Part shown: in pieces, positions 8,650 through 16,912 of the stretch
Layout: each line of letters begins with the position of its first letter
How positions within the stretch are numbered: position 1 is the first letter of the stretch
NCBI GenBank assembly: GCA_947587615.1
Contig: CANPYC010000003.1
Coordinates: 27,690 to 91,689, forward strand
Reading direction: 5' to 3'
DNA: 64,000 nucleotides
Source of the DNA: Candidatus Gastranaerophilales bacterium
Lineage (GTDB): Bacteria; Cyanobacteriota; Vampirovibrionia; Gastranaerophilales; Gastranaerophilaceae
Program-made: the position numbers and the translations under genes
The notes under the pieces: model-generated
Told to the model about the DNA's origin: nothing
The model's input: the letters and a program-made list of their open reading frames with translations, nothing else
Databases searched by the model: none

Positions 8650-9852
8650 ATGTCATCAGAAAATTTTATAAAAAACTTAACGTCGAAAGACAAAAATTTA
8701 TATAAACAAACACTTCAAGAACTAATAAATTCAAGTGATAGTAAGCAATTTAGCGAATTATGCCAAAATTGCGATTTTATTTTTCCTTTTGTAAAAGAAA
8801 GAATAATTTCAGATTTTGTTAAGTTAGTTAACAAAGAAAATTTAAAAACAGTTTTTGAATTTTCAAAAATATACTGTGCTGATTTTGAAGATTTAATTGT
8901 TAAATCATGGGTAAAATTTGCGAATGAAGCTTTAAGCGATGAAATTTTAGAACTTTTAGACAAAGGCGAAGTTGAGCAAAAGGCTTATGCGGTACTATAT
9001 TTTAAATATATAAAAGATAATTTATGTCTTGAAGCTCTTGATAAATTGTCAAAAAGCGACTTTCAACCTTTAAAAATTAATTGTGCCAAGGTTTTAGCAG
9101 AATTTAAAGATACAAAAACATTGAATGAGATGATGGAGATTGCAAAAAATTCAAAAGATGATTTTGAAATTCTCTCGGCTTTTGAGTTTATAAGTGCTTA
9201 TAACGATATTAAAGCAATTGAATTTATTTTGAAAAACGGCTTTAATACTTCGTTTTCATCAAATATTATCTCTAATTTGCTTGATTATAACGATATTACG
9301 GTAATCAGAAAAAATTCTGATGATGAAACGTTTATCAAAATTTTTACAACCATAATCGAAGCATACCCCGAAGATATTGAACTTAATACGCTTTTATACT
9401 ATCAAATTTTTGATTTTGTCGAGCTTATTTCAAAAATCAACTCTCAATATGCAAAAAACAGTCTGATTGTTGCAAGAGAAAAATTTAGAGAATTTTTCTC
9501 CAATGAGATTTATTCTTTTGATTTAGACAAAAATTTAAAAAATGAATTGAAAAATATTACAGACTTTTTAAATGAATTGGATTTATCAACAAAAGATATT
9601 GACCTTGAGCTTGATAATTACAACAATTCAAAACGCTTCATAACGGCTCTTGAAGTTGTTGGGATAGTTAAAGATAAAAATTATTCAAAAAAAATTGCAA
9701 ACTTAATTAATAATAATAAGCTTTCTTACGATTTAATGGCACAAGGCGCATTAACTTTGAAAGAATTGAATGAGATTTCTTTAATTGACAAAGAAATTGT
9801 TGAAAAAATTGAGAATGAAAACGTTAAAGCCCTTATAAAGAGTTATTATTAA
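8650..9852 (+). CDS. Predicted helical (HEAT-like) repeat protein, function unknown
   Basis: A 400-residue protein made almost entirely of predicted amphipathic helices, rich in Lys, Glu, Asp, Ile and Phe, with no signal peptide or membrane segment. Several stretches have the helix-turn-helix rhythm of HEAT/ARM repeats, for example EALDKLSKSDFQPLKINC followed by KVLAEFKDTKTLNEMMEIA. This points to a scaffold or protein-binding role, but no named family is recognised. It stands alone between pyrH (divergent) and the next minus-strand gene. No Shine-Dalgarno sequence is visible; the ATG lies just after an AT-rich -10-like string. Confidence 0.75.
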   Translation: MSSENFIKNLTSKDKNLYKQTLQELINSSDSKQFSELCQNCDFIFPFVKERIISDFVKLVNKENLKTVFEFSKIYCADFEDLIVKSWVKFANEALSDEILELLDKGEVEQKAYAVLYFKYIKDNLCLEALDKLSKSDFQPLKINCAKVLAEFKDTKTLNEMMEIAKNSKDDFEILSAFEFISAYNDIKAIEFILKNGFNTSFSSNIISNLLDYNDITVIRKNSDDETFIKIFTTIIEAYPEDIELNTLLYYQIFDFVELISKINSQYAKNSLIVAREKFREFFSNEIYSFDLDKNLKNELKNITDFLNELDLSTKDIDLELDNYNNSKRFITALEVVGIVKDKNYSKKIANLINNNKLSYDLMAQGALTLKELNEISLIDKEIVEKIENENVKALIKSYY

Positions 9853-9864
9853 CATTAAAACGCT

Positions 9865-10416
9865 TTATTTATTTGAAACTTTATTTATAAAGTTTTTTAA
9901 AACACCGTTGTTTATAACTCCGACATAGGTATATGTAGCGCCTTTTGACCTGTTTGGATATGTCAAATATTCCATGCTTGGTTCGTTTTGAAATTTTTTC
10001 AAAATTAAATCCGAATATTCTTTAAAAACTTTTTCCCTGCTTCCGTCTTTTGCTGTCGGCACAACGAACACAACCTGCGCTTTTTTTGATTTATCAAAAT
10101 TTTCAAGAGCGGATGCAATTGCTTCTTTCATTCTTCCTTGCATAAACGGAGGAAAATGTGCAAAGAACATCTGTTCATCCGAGTATATACCTACGCCGTG
10201 ACAGCCGTTAAATTTAGGAGAGATTATTTTTTCTCCGTTTGTCATTTTTTTCTCTAAAGCATTAAAAACATTTACGACGCTTTTAGTGTTTGAAAGCTCT
10301 AAACTATCTGCTTGCAGGGGTATTTTTAGAGTGTTTATCTTTTTGTCGATATTTGAAGCTGCTTTTAGGGTGCTTGTTTTAAGTGTATCTACAGTTTTGA
10401 TTAAATTTATCGTCAT
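9865..10416 (-). CDS. Hypothetical protein with a GC-x14-H motif reminiscent of CNF-type deamidases
   Basis: A 183-residue protein with no signal peptide. The first 45 residues are Ser/Thr/Lys/Asn-rich and probably disordered. A compact alpha/beta domain follows (about 50-183). It contains NGCHGVGIYSDEQMFFAHFP, in which Cys72 and His87 are 15 residues apart. CNF1-type glutamine deamidases use a Cys-His pair with the same spacing, also preceded by Gly. Later strands (AQVVFVVPTAKDG, GATYTYVGVINNGVL) fit a beta sandwich. The match is to a short motif only. An unrelated papain-like or non-enzymatic protein is possible. It is monocistronic, convergent with the helical repeat gene. Confidence 0.7.
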   Translation of the reverse strand: MTINLIKTVDTLKTSTLKAASNIDKKINTLKIPLQADSLELSNTKSVVNVFNALEKKMTNGEKIISPKFNGCHGVGIYSDEQMFFAHFPPFMQGRMKEAIASALENFDKSKKAQVVFVVPTAKDGSREKVFKEYSDLILKKFQNEPSMEYLTYPNRSKGATYTYVGVINNGVLKNFINKVSNK

Positions 10417-10556
10417 AATTATATAAAGTCTATTTTATTCAAAATATTGCTTAAGAATAAAATTCTTATTAATATGGCTCAATCAGATGAGTTAAAAAAT
10501 CTGTCAGCAGGTATAATTGCTAAAAGAAGAGTAAAATTTTTAAGGAATTAGTATTT

Positions 10557-12965
10557 ATGAAAAATTTTTTGAAAAGCTTTTTAGCTTTAGCTCTTTTAAA
10601 TATTCCGGTTTTTGCTTCGGAAGCAGATTTAATTGTTCCGGATATTAAAGCTGATTCATTCCACTATAACCTTTTATTAGTTGGAATTTTAGTTGCTGTT
10701 TTAGGAGCTGTTTTTGGTTTAGTTGAATTTGCCAAAATTAAAAAAATTAAAGTTCACCCTCTGATGGAGAATGTAGGGACAACAATTTTTGAAACATGTA
10801 AAACTTATTTAATTCAACAAGGCAAATTTTTAATTTTATTAGAAGTATTAATTGCAATTTGTATTGCATACTATTTTGGAGTTTTAGCTTCAATGGGAGT
10901 TAAGGGAGTTTTATTAATACTTCTTTGGTCGATAATAGGTATTTTAGGCTCTTATTTTGTTGCATGGTTTGGAATTAGAATGAATACTTTGGCTAATGCT
11001 CGAACTTCATTTCTGGCACTTCGCTCAAAACCATTATATTGCTTAAATGTACCTTTAAGAGCAGGCATGAGTATAGGTGTATTACTTGTTTGCGTTGAAT
11101 TAATTTTAATGCTTGTTATATTACTTTTTGTACCGGGCGAGTTAGCGGGCGCTTGTTTTATCGGTTTTGCAATCGGTGAAAGTTTAGGAGCTTCCGCACT
11201 TCGTGTTGCAGGCGGTATATTTACAAAAATCGCCGATATCGGTTCTGACTTAATGAAAATTCAATTCGGAATTAAAGAAGATGACCCCAGAAACCCCGGT
11301 GTTATAGCAGATTGTACGGGAGATAACGCAGGAGACTCAATAGGGCCATCTGCTGACGGTTTTGAAACTTACGGCGTCACTGGTGTTGCTCTTGTAAGCT
11401 TTATTTTGCTTGGAGTATTCCCTGAATTTCAAATTCAGCTTTTAGCGTGGATATTTACAATGAGATTTTTGATGATAATAACTTCAATTGTTGCTTATTG
11501 GATATCAAATATCATGAGCTGTTCTTATGCTAAAAAATGCACTAAAAAAGGTGTAAGATTTGATTTTGAAACACCTTTAACAAACCTTGTTTGGCTAACT
11601 TCAATTTTATCAATGATTATGACTTTTTGTGTAAGTAAATGGCTTTTAGGAAACTTAGAAGGTAGTGCTTGGCTTGTTTTAGCTTCGATTATTTCATGCG
11701 GAACACTTGGAGCAGCGCTAATTCCTGAAGCAACAAAAATATTCACTTCGCCAAAATCAAAACACACAAAAGAAGTTGTTACGGCTTCAAAAGAAGGCGG
11801 AGCAAGTTTAACAATATTATCGGGTATTGTATCGGGTAATTTTTCAGGCTTTTGGATTGGAGCTATCATAGTATTGTTAATGGGTCTTGCATATTACGCA
11901 AGTACTTTTATTAACGGTATTATGGATTATCCTTCAGTATTTGCGTTTGGTCTTGTTGCATTCGGCTTTTTGGGAATGGGTCCTGTTACAATCGCAGTTG
12001 ACAGCTACGGACCTGTTACGGATAACGCTCAATCCGTTTATGAATTGTCGTTAATTGAAGAACAACCCGACATTCAACTACAAATTGAAAAAGCTTACGG
12101 TTTTAAACCCGATTTTGAAAATGCAAAAACGTTCTTAGAAGAAAATGACGGCGCAGGCAACACCTTTAAAGCTACTTCAAAACCTGTTTTAATAGGTACA
12201 GCGGTTGTCGGTGCAACTACAATGATATTTTCTTTAATTCTTGTAATTAAAGAAACACTGGGTATTCAGCCCGAATCAATATTGAACCTTTTAAACCCTT
12301 ATACTTTGCTTGGTTTTATTGCAGGCGGTGCCGTAATATATTGGTTTTCGGGTGCTTCAATGCAGGCTGTTACAACAGGAGCTTATTCTGCAACAGAATA
12401 TATTAAAAATCATATAAAACTTGGTGAAGCTGATGATAAAAAAGCAAACCTTGAAAATTCAAAAGAAGTAGTAAAAATCTGTACTCAATATGCTCAAAAA
12501 GGTATGTTTAACATATTTGTAGCATTATTTTCTTTTGCATTAGCTTTTGCGTTTTTATCTTCACCAACAAGCACAAATAACGCTGTATCATTCTTTATAA
12601 GCTATTTAATTGCAATTGCCGTATTTGGTTTATTCCAAGCCGTATTTATGGCAAATGCGGGCGGTTGCTGGGATAATGCAAAGAAAATTGTTGAAGTTGA
12701 TTTAGCTCAAAAAGGAACACCTTTGCATGACGCAACGGTTGTTGGTGATACTGTTGGAGACCCCTTCAAGGATACATCATCCGTTGCAATGAACCCTATA
12801 ATTAAATTTACAACCCTGTTTGGATTGTTGGCAATGGAAATAGCAATAAGCGAACAATTTAAAAATGCTTCAAAAACGGTAGGCGTGATATTTTTAATTA
12901 TAGCTTTAATATTTGTTGTTCGTTCTTTCTATGCAATGAGAATACCGAAAAGAAAAGCACAGTAA
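10557..12965 (+). CDS. hppA: Membrane-bound proton-translocating pyrophosphatase
   Basis: An 802-residue membrane pump with about 16 helices that couples pyrophosphate hydrolysis to cation export. The substrate site is intact: GGIFTKIADIGSDL, DDPRNPGVIADCTGDNAGDS and SADGFETYG (residues 220-275). AGGCWDNAKKIVE and GDTVGDPFKDTSS lie near the C-terminus. In GNTFKATSK (about residue 536) the position that separates potassium-dependent (Ala) from potassium-independent (Lys) enzymes is Lys, followed by Ala-Thr-Ser. This fits the potassium-independent, proton-pumping group. The N-terminus looks like a signal or first membrane helix. A ribosome-binding site (AAGGA) precedes the ATG, and a strong terminator follows. 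Confidence 0.96.
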   Translation: MKNFLKSFLALALLNIPVFASEADLIVPDIKADSFHYNLLLVGILVAVLGAVFGLVEFAKIKKIKVHPLMENVGTTIFETCKTYLIQQGKFLILLEVLIAICIAYYFGVLASMGVKGVLLILLWSIIGILGSYFVAWFGIRMNTLANARTSFLALRSKPLYCLNVPLRAGMSIGVLLVCVELILMLVILLFVPGELAGACFIGFAIGESLGASALRVAGGIFTKIADIGSDLMKIQFGIKEDDPRNPGVIADCTGDNAGDSIGPSADGFETYGVTGVALVSFILLGVFPEFQIQLLAWIFTMRFLMIITSIVAYWISNIMSCSYAKKCTKKGVRFDFETPLTNLVWLTSILSMIMTFCVSKWLLGNLEGSAWLVLASIISCGTLGAALIPEATKIFTSPKSKHTKEVVTASKEGGASLTILSGIVSGNFSGFWIGAIIVLLMGLAYYASTFINGIMDYPSVFAFGLVAFGFLGMGPVTIAVDSYGPVTDNAQSVYELSLIEEQPDIQLQIEKAYGFKPDFENAKTFLEENDGAGNTFKATSKPVLIGTAVVGATTMIFSLILVIKETLGIQPESILNLLNPYTLLGFIAGGAVIYWFSGASMQAVTTGAYSATEYIKNHIKLGEADDKKANLENSKEVVKICTQYAQKGMFNIFVALFSFALAFAFLSSPTSTNNAVSFFISYLIAIAVFGLFQAVFMANAGGCWDNAKKIVEVDLAQKGTPLHDATVVGDTVGDPFKDTSSVAMNPIIKFTTLFGLLAMEIAISEQFKNASKTVGVIFLIIALIFVVRSFYAMRIPKRKAQ

Positions 12966-12990
12966 TAAATTTGCTAAAAAGAGTTAAATA

Positions 12991-13023
12991 AACAGCCTTT
13001 TTAATTTAAAAAGGCTGTTTTAT
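12991..13023 (+). terminator. Rho-independent terminator after hppA
   Basis: A 12-bp perfect stem (AACAGCCTTTTT paired with AAAAAGGCTGTT) with a 5-base loop and a T-rich tail, 26 bp after the hppA stop. Confidence 0.9.
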
Positions 13024-13089
13024 TATAGATTGAAGGAATAATATTTAAAGGTTGTTAATTTTTGTTTTTATTAAAACAGTTTAGACTGT

Positions 13090-13118
13090 TGCAAAGTATA
13101 TGCTATTAAACTATAATG
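13090..13118 (+). promoter_or_regulatory. Sigma70-type promoter of tRNA-Leu
   Basis: TTGCAA at 13090-13095 and TATAAT at 13113-13118 are separated by 17 bp. Initiation would fall near 13125, about 22 bases before the mature tRNA. Confidence 0.75.
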
Positions 13119-13146
13119 TAAAAAGATTAAAAATTAAATAAGCTTT

Positions 13147-13228
13147 GTCGATATGGCGGAATCGGTAGACGCGCACGTTTGAGGGGCGTGTGGAGAAATC
13201 CATGGGGGTTCAAGTCCCCCTATCGACA
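13147..13228 (+). tRNA. tRNA-Leu (anticodon GAG)
   Basis: A class II tRNA. The acceptor stem GTCGATA pairs with TATCGAC and the discriminator is A. The anticodon stem CACGT/GCGTG encloses the loop TTGAGGG, giving anticodon GAG. The variable arm is long (TGGAGAAATCCA). The T arm is GGGGG-TTCAAGT-CCCCC. CCA is not encoded. The segment downstream carries defence genes; no integrase or duplicated tRNA end was found. Confidence 0.96.
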
Positions 13229-13332
13229 TTTATTACCTTTATTTGCAACAATTCCGCAGGTTTTACATTTCTCTTGTGTTTGTTTTGTGTATGTTTTAAA
13301 TATTGTTTAATAAATATAATTGTCTGCTTTTA

Positions 13333-13347
13333 TGATATAATAGCCTT
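13333..13347 (+). promoter_or_regulatory. Extended -10 promoter placed for leaderless transcription of the Abi gene
   Basis: TGATATAAT is a perfect extended -10 element (TG-n-TATAAT, hexamer 13336-13341). Six bases (AGCCTT) separate it from the ATG at 13348, so transcription would begin at or next to the start codon. No Shine-Dalgarno sequence is present. Confidence 0.65.
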
Positions 13348-14022
13348 ATGGCAAAAGCTTTTGAAGAAAATTTAGTAAAATTACTCAGTTCAAATCGTTT
13401 AAATTCTTATAAATATGATAATAATGATGGTTATTCGATTGTTCTTGAAAGATATTTATACAATATCGAGTTGTCAAAATCTTTGTATCCTTTGTTATCT
13501 TTTCTTGAAATATCTTTGCGCAATAGAATAAATCAAGCTATTGAAACAGTTGTACGGAATGACTGGTTATTAAAAGAACTTAATCAACGCAATATTTTGT
13601 TATCAAATGAACATAATAAATTACTTGAAGCTAAACAAAAACTCATAAATAAAAGACGTAAAAATATCAGCAAGGATGATTTAATAGCCGAATTATCATT
13701 GGGTTTTTGGATTCATCTGTGCACAAAAAGATATAAAACAGCATTGTGGCACAAGCAAGGGTTTTTCAGGATAGTATTTGCCGATTACCCTAATTTTTCA
13801 GAATTTGATAAACTTAGTAAAATATTTCCCAAATTGCAACTTATGCTGAAATTAAGAAATAGAGTATTTCACCACGAAATAATTATAAACCATCCCTATG
13901 GAATAGATAATTGCTATACGGATTTAAGAAAACTTTTAAGTTATATATCTAAGGATAGTATACAGTATCTTGATAGGATTTGCGACTTTAAAGAAGTTTC
14001 AATAAAGCAAAAACCTCAGTAA
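13348..14022 (+). CDS. Abi-like HEPN protein (putative abortive infection)
   Basis: A 224-residue helical protein of the Abi-like group. It has the N-terminal ERYLYNIELSKSLYPLLSFL and EISLRNRINQAIE segments, a mid ELSLGFWIHLCTKRY segment, and the C-terminal LRNRVFHHEIII. The latter contains the R-x4-6-H motif of HEPN ribonuclease-like domains. Such proteins are linked to phage defence through RNA cleavage. The gene stands alone between tRNA-Leu and a decayed RhuM gene, near a type I restriction system. The substrate is unknown. Confidence 0.82.
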   Translation: MAKAFEENLVKLLSSNRLNSYKYDNNDGYSIVLERYLYNIELSKSLYPLLSFLEISLRNRINQAIETVVRNDWLLKELNQRNILLSNEHNKLLEAKQKLINKRRKNISKDDLIAELSLGFWIHLCTKRYKTALWHKQGFFRIVFADYPNFSEFDKLSKIFPKLQLMLKLRNRVFHHEIIINHPYGIDNCYTDLRKLLSYISKDSIQYLDRICDFKEVSIKQKPQ

Positions 14023-14050
14023 CTCAACTTAATGGAAGTCATCTGAGGTT
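14012..14050 (+). terminator. Possible weak terminator hairpin of the Abi gene
   Basis: AACCTCAG (14012-14019) pairs with CTGAGGTT (14043-14050), with an inner ACTT/AAGT stem, and overlaps the end of the Abi gene. The tail is A/T-rich but has no clean T run, so termination strength is doubtful. Confidence 0.4.
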
Positions 14051-14225
14051 GTACATTATTATTATAAACTACAAATAAATATTTGTGAAGTGTCTAGCCT
14101 TATTTTGTTACATGGAATTAACTTTTTCCCAAGTTTTATAGTTCTTTTAAGGTATTTATAATATTATTATAAAGTTCCAAAGTCGGGAGTTTTATGACAT
14201 TTTTAAAAAACCATGCACCGGCAAA

Positions 14226-15178
14226 CTATTTTTTGCCTTTTGCTTTATTCTCTATTTGTTTTTGAGCTTTTCTAACGCTTTCAAGAAAATGTTTTTCAAC
14301 TTCCGACAGTTCGTCTTTTATTATTTCTTTATATTTTGCATATTCGGCTAAAGCCTTGTTTTCAGCCTCAAGTCTTGATATCGTTCCTGCATTTTGCAAT
14401 AATTCGCTTCCTGTCGTTTTAATATAGTCGTAAAGTTTAATAATCCAATCTTTCATTGTCATTTTATTTTGTCTTAGCGCCTGCAACTCGGCAAATTTAA
14501 GATAAGCTGATGTAATTTCTGTTTAAAATATTTAATTCTCTTCGCTAAGATAATTTTTTGCAATCGTTACTTCGTCTTTTCTCGGGTGTTTACCTTGAAT
14601 AACGGTTAAACCCATATTGGTTTTGTGCTATCTGCTCTTAAATATATAATTTCAGGAGATAATTTCAGGGGTAGTATGACCGTGCGCTGCGAAGTGCATT
14701 TTATTTTGAACAACTTTAAAAAATTTCTTTGTTTCAGCTGAATTTGGGTTATAGTCTATACTCTTAGCGTAAATATCAAGTATTTGACGATAAAAAACTT
14801 TTTCTGATGAAGCGGATATCTCTAATGCGTTGTAATAATTCCTGCCAATATCCGCTGCCGCCTGCTTGTTTTAATAAATCATGATTCAGAACAAATCCTT
14901 TTTTTAAATATTGCTTTAAAACTTGCGCTGCATATTTCAAATTGAGTACCTCTAAGAGATTTAACCCTATAACCTACGGAGATAATAACATCTAAATTGT
15001 AGTATTTTGTGTTGTAATTTTTACCGTCTTGGGCAGTTGTCAAGAAATTCTTTACAACTGAATTAACGTCCAATTCTTCTTCTTCAAAAGCATTTTTAAT
15101 ATGTTGGCTTATGTTTTGTTTTGTTGTTTCAAGCAATTTGCAGTGCTGCTATATATCACTAAAACAAATATCTTCCAT
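14226..15178 (-). pseudogene. Decayed RhuM-family virulence/cell-filamentation-like gene
   Basis: Pieces of one RhuM-family protein occur in order on the minus strand but in different frames. The N-terminal third (15136-14940) reads TTKQNISQHIKNAFEEEELD and later YYNLDVIISVGYRVKSLRGT. A shift follows, then LNHDLLKQAGGSGYWQELLQ and RIRDIR. Next comes a region with stops where AAHGHTTPEIIYLRADSTK is still readable. The C-terminal piece is AYLKFAELQALRQNKMTMKD to the stop at 14226. At least three frameshifts and an early in-frame stop after the ATG at 15178 make it non-functional. RhuM-like genes are often found in mobile or defence regions. Confidence 0.8.
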
Positions 15179-15298
15179 TTATAAATAATATATCAATTAA
15201 TATGCCCTTTTCTGACATGGTTATCTTGTACCATGAGTATGCTTAACAAATTGCCCCGCTAAAAGGGTTGCTGTATGATGAAAACATAGGAGAAATAT

Positions 15299-16912
15299 AT
15301 GGCAGATAATAAAAAAGAGCAAGAAAGAGATGAACTTCACAGAACTATTTGGGGGATAGCAAACGACCTCAGAGGTTCGGTAGATGGCTGGGATTTCAAA
15401 CAATATGTTTTGGGAATGTTGTTTTACAGATACATTTCAGAAAACCTGGCTAACTTCATCAATGCAAGTGAAATTGAAGCCGGCGCAGGGGATTTTGATT
15501 ATGCTAAGTTATCAGATGCGGAAGCTGAATCAGCAAGAGAAGAACTTGTTAATGCTAAAGGCTTCTTTATATTGCCAAGCGAATTGTTTTGCAATATTAA
15601 ACAGAAAGCGTCTGGGGATGAAAACTTGAATGAAACTCTTGAAAAGATATTTAGAAACATTGAAAATTCTGCCATGGGTACTGACTCTGAAAGAGACTTT
15701 AAAGGTCTGTTTGATGATATGAATGTTAATAGTAACAAGCTGGGTGGAGGGGTTAAAGAACGCAACGAAAGACTTGTCAAACTGATTAACGGTGTTGCAA
15801 ATATGAATTTGGGCAACTATCAAGACAATACCATTGACGCTTTTGGAGATGCTTATGAGTTCCTTATGGGCATGTATGCTTCTAATGCAGGAAAATCCGG
15901 TGGAGAATTTTTCACTCCGCAGGAGGTATCAGAACTGCTTACAAGAATAACTTTAGTAGGTAAAACAGAAGTTAATAAAGTTTATGACCCTGCTTGCGGT
16001 TCAGGTTCTCTGTTGTTAAAGTTCGCTAAGATACTTGGTAAAGATAATGTAAGAAATGGCTTCTTTGGGCAAGAAGTTAATATAACAACTTATAACCTAT
16101 GCAGAATAAATATGTTTCTGCATGATATAGGCTACGAAAAGTTTGATATAGCGCATGGCGATACTTTAAAATCACCGCAACACTGGGATGATGAACCGTT
16201 TGAAGCAATAGTTTCAAATCCTCCATATTCAATTCAATGGGAAGGAGACAGTAATCCTTTACTGATAAATGATGAGAGGTTCACTCCGGCAGGGGTTCTT
16301 GCTCCAAAAAGTAAGGCAGATTTAGCTTTTGTTATGCACTCGCTCTCATGGCTTGCTCCAAACGGTGCTGCTGCCATAGTATGTTTTCCGGGAATAATGT
16401 ACAGAGGTGGAGCTGAACAGAAAATCCGCAAATATTTAATCACTAACAACTTTGTAGACTGTGTGATTCAACTGCCGGACAACTTATTCTTTGGCACATC
16501 TATTGCTACTTGTATTATGGTATTGAAAAAGAATAAGACGGATAACTCAACACTATTCATAGATGCAAGTAAAGAATGCGTTAAAGTAACTAATAATAAC
16601 AAGTTAACCGCCGATAATATTGCATCAATAGTTAAGTATTATACAGATAGAAAAGATGTTGAGTATGTTTCAAAACTTGTACCTAATTCAAAGGTAGAAG
16701 AAGAAGACTTCAATCTCTCGGTATCAACTTATGTAGAGCAGCAAGACACAAGAGAAGTTATTGACATCACTGAACTTAATAAAGAAATTTCACAAATTGT
16801 TGAAAAAGAAGCTCAGCTAAGAGCGCAAATAGACAAAATAATAGCTGAATTAAGAGAAGAAGCAACTACCGAGAAAATCTCGGCAGTTCAAAAAGAGGGT
16901 GCAGATGAGTAG
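15299..16912 (+). CDS. hsdM: Type I restriction-modification methyltransferase subunit
   Basis: A 537-residue N6-adenine methyltransferase subunit. The N-terminal HsdM domain reads TIWGIANDLRGSVDGWDFKQ and continues YVLGMLFYRYISENL. The SAM-binding motif is VYDPACGSGSLLLKF (about residue 230) and the catalytic motif IV is VSNPPYSIQW (about 307). A C-terminal coiled-coil-like region follows (490-537). The start has an AGGAG site 8 bp upstream. Its stop overlaps the hsdS start by 8 bp (ATGAGTAG). It is unusually rich in non-AT codons for this window, which suggests acquired DNA (by eye, not computed). Confidence 0.96.
   Translation: MADNKKEQERDELHRTIWGIANDLRGSVDGWDFKQYVLGMLFYRYISENLANFINASEIEAGAGDFDYAKLSDAEAESAREELVNAKGFFILPSELFCNIKQKASGDENLNETLEKIFRNIENSAMGTDSERDFKGLFDDMNVNSNKLGGGVKERNERLVKLINGVANMNLGNYQDNTIDAFGDAYEFLMGMYASNAGKSGGEFFTPQEVSELLTRITLVGKTEVNKVYDPACGSGSLLLKFAKILGKDNVRNGFFGQEVNITTYNLCRINMFLHDIGYEKFDIAHGDTLKSPQHWDDEPFEAIVSNPPYSIQWEGDSNPLLINDERFTPAGVLAPKSKADLAFVMHSLSWLAPNGAAAIVCFPGIMYRGGAEQKIRKYLITNNFVDCVIQLPDNLFFGTSIATCIMVLKKNKTDNSTLFIDASKECVKVTNNNKLTADNIASIVKYYTDRKDVEYVSKLVPNSKVEEEDFNLSVSTYVEQQDTREVIDITELNKEISQIVEKEAQLRAQIDKIIAELREEATTEKISAVQKEGADE

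Noticed and set aside
10474..10551. A 25-codon open frame (starting MAQSDELKN) upstream of hppA
   Set aside because: It has no ribosome-binding site and no promoter at leaderless distance, and it is too short to judge. It may be part of the hppA leader.
14219..14236. Hairpin GGCAAA-CTATTT-TTTGCC as a terminator
   Set aside because: The stem is short and overlaps the last codons of the decayed RhuM gene, with no T tail on either strand.
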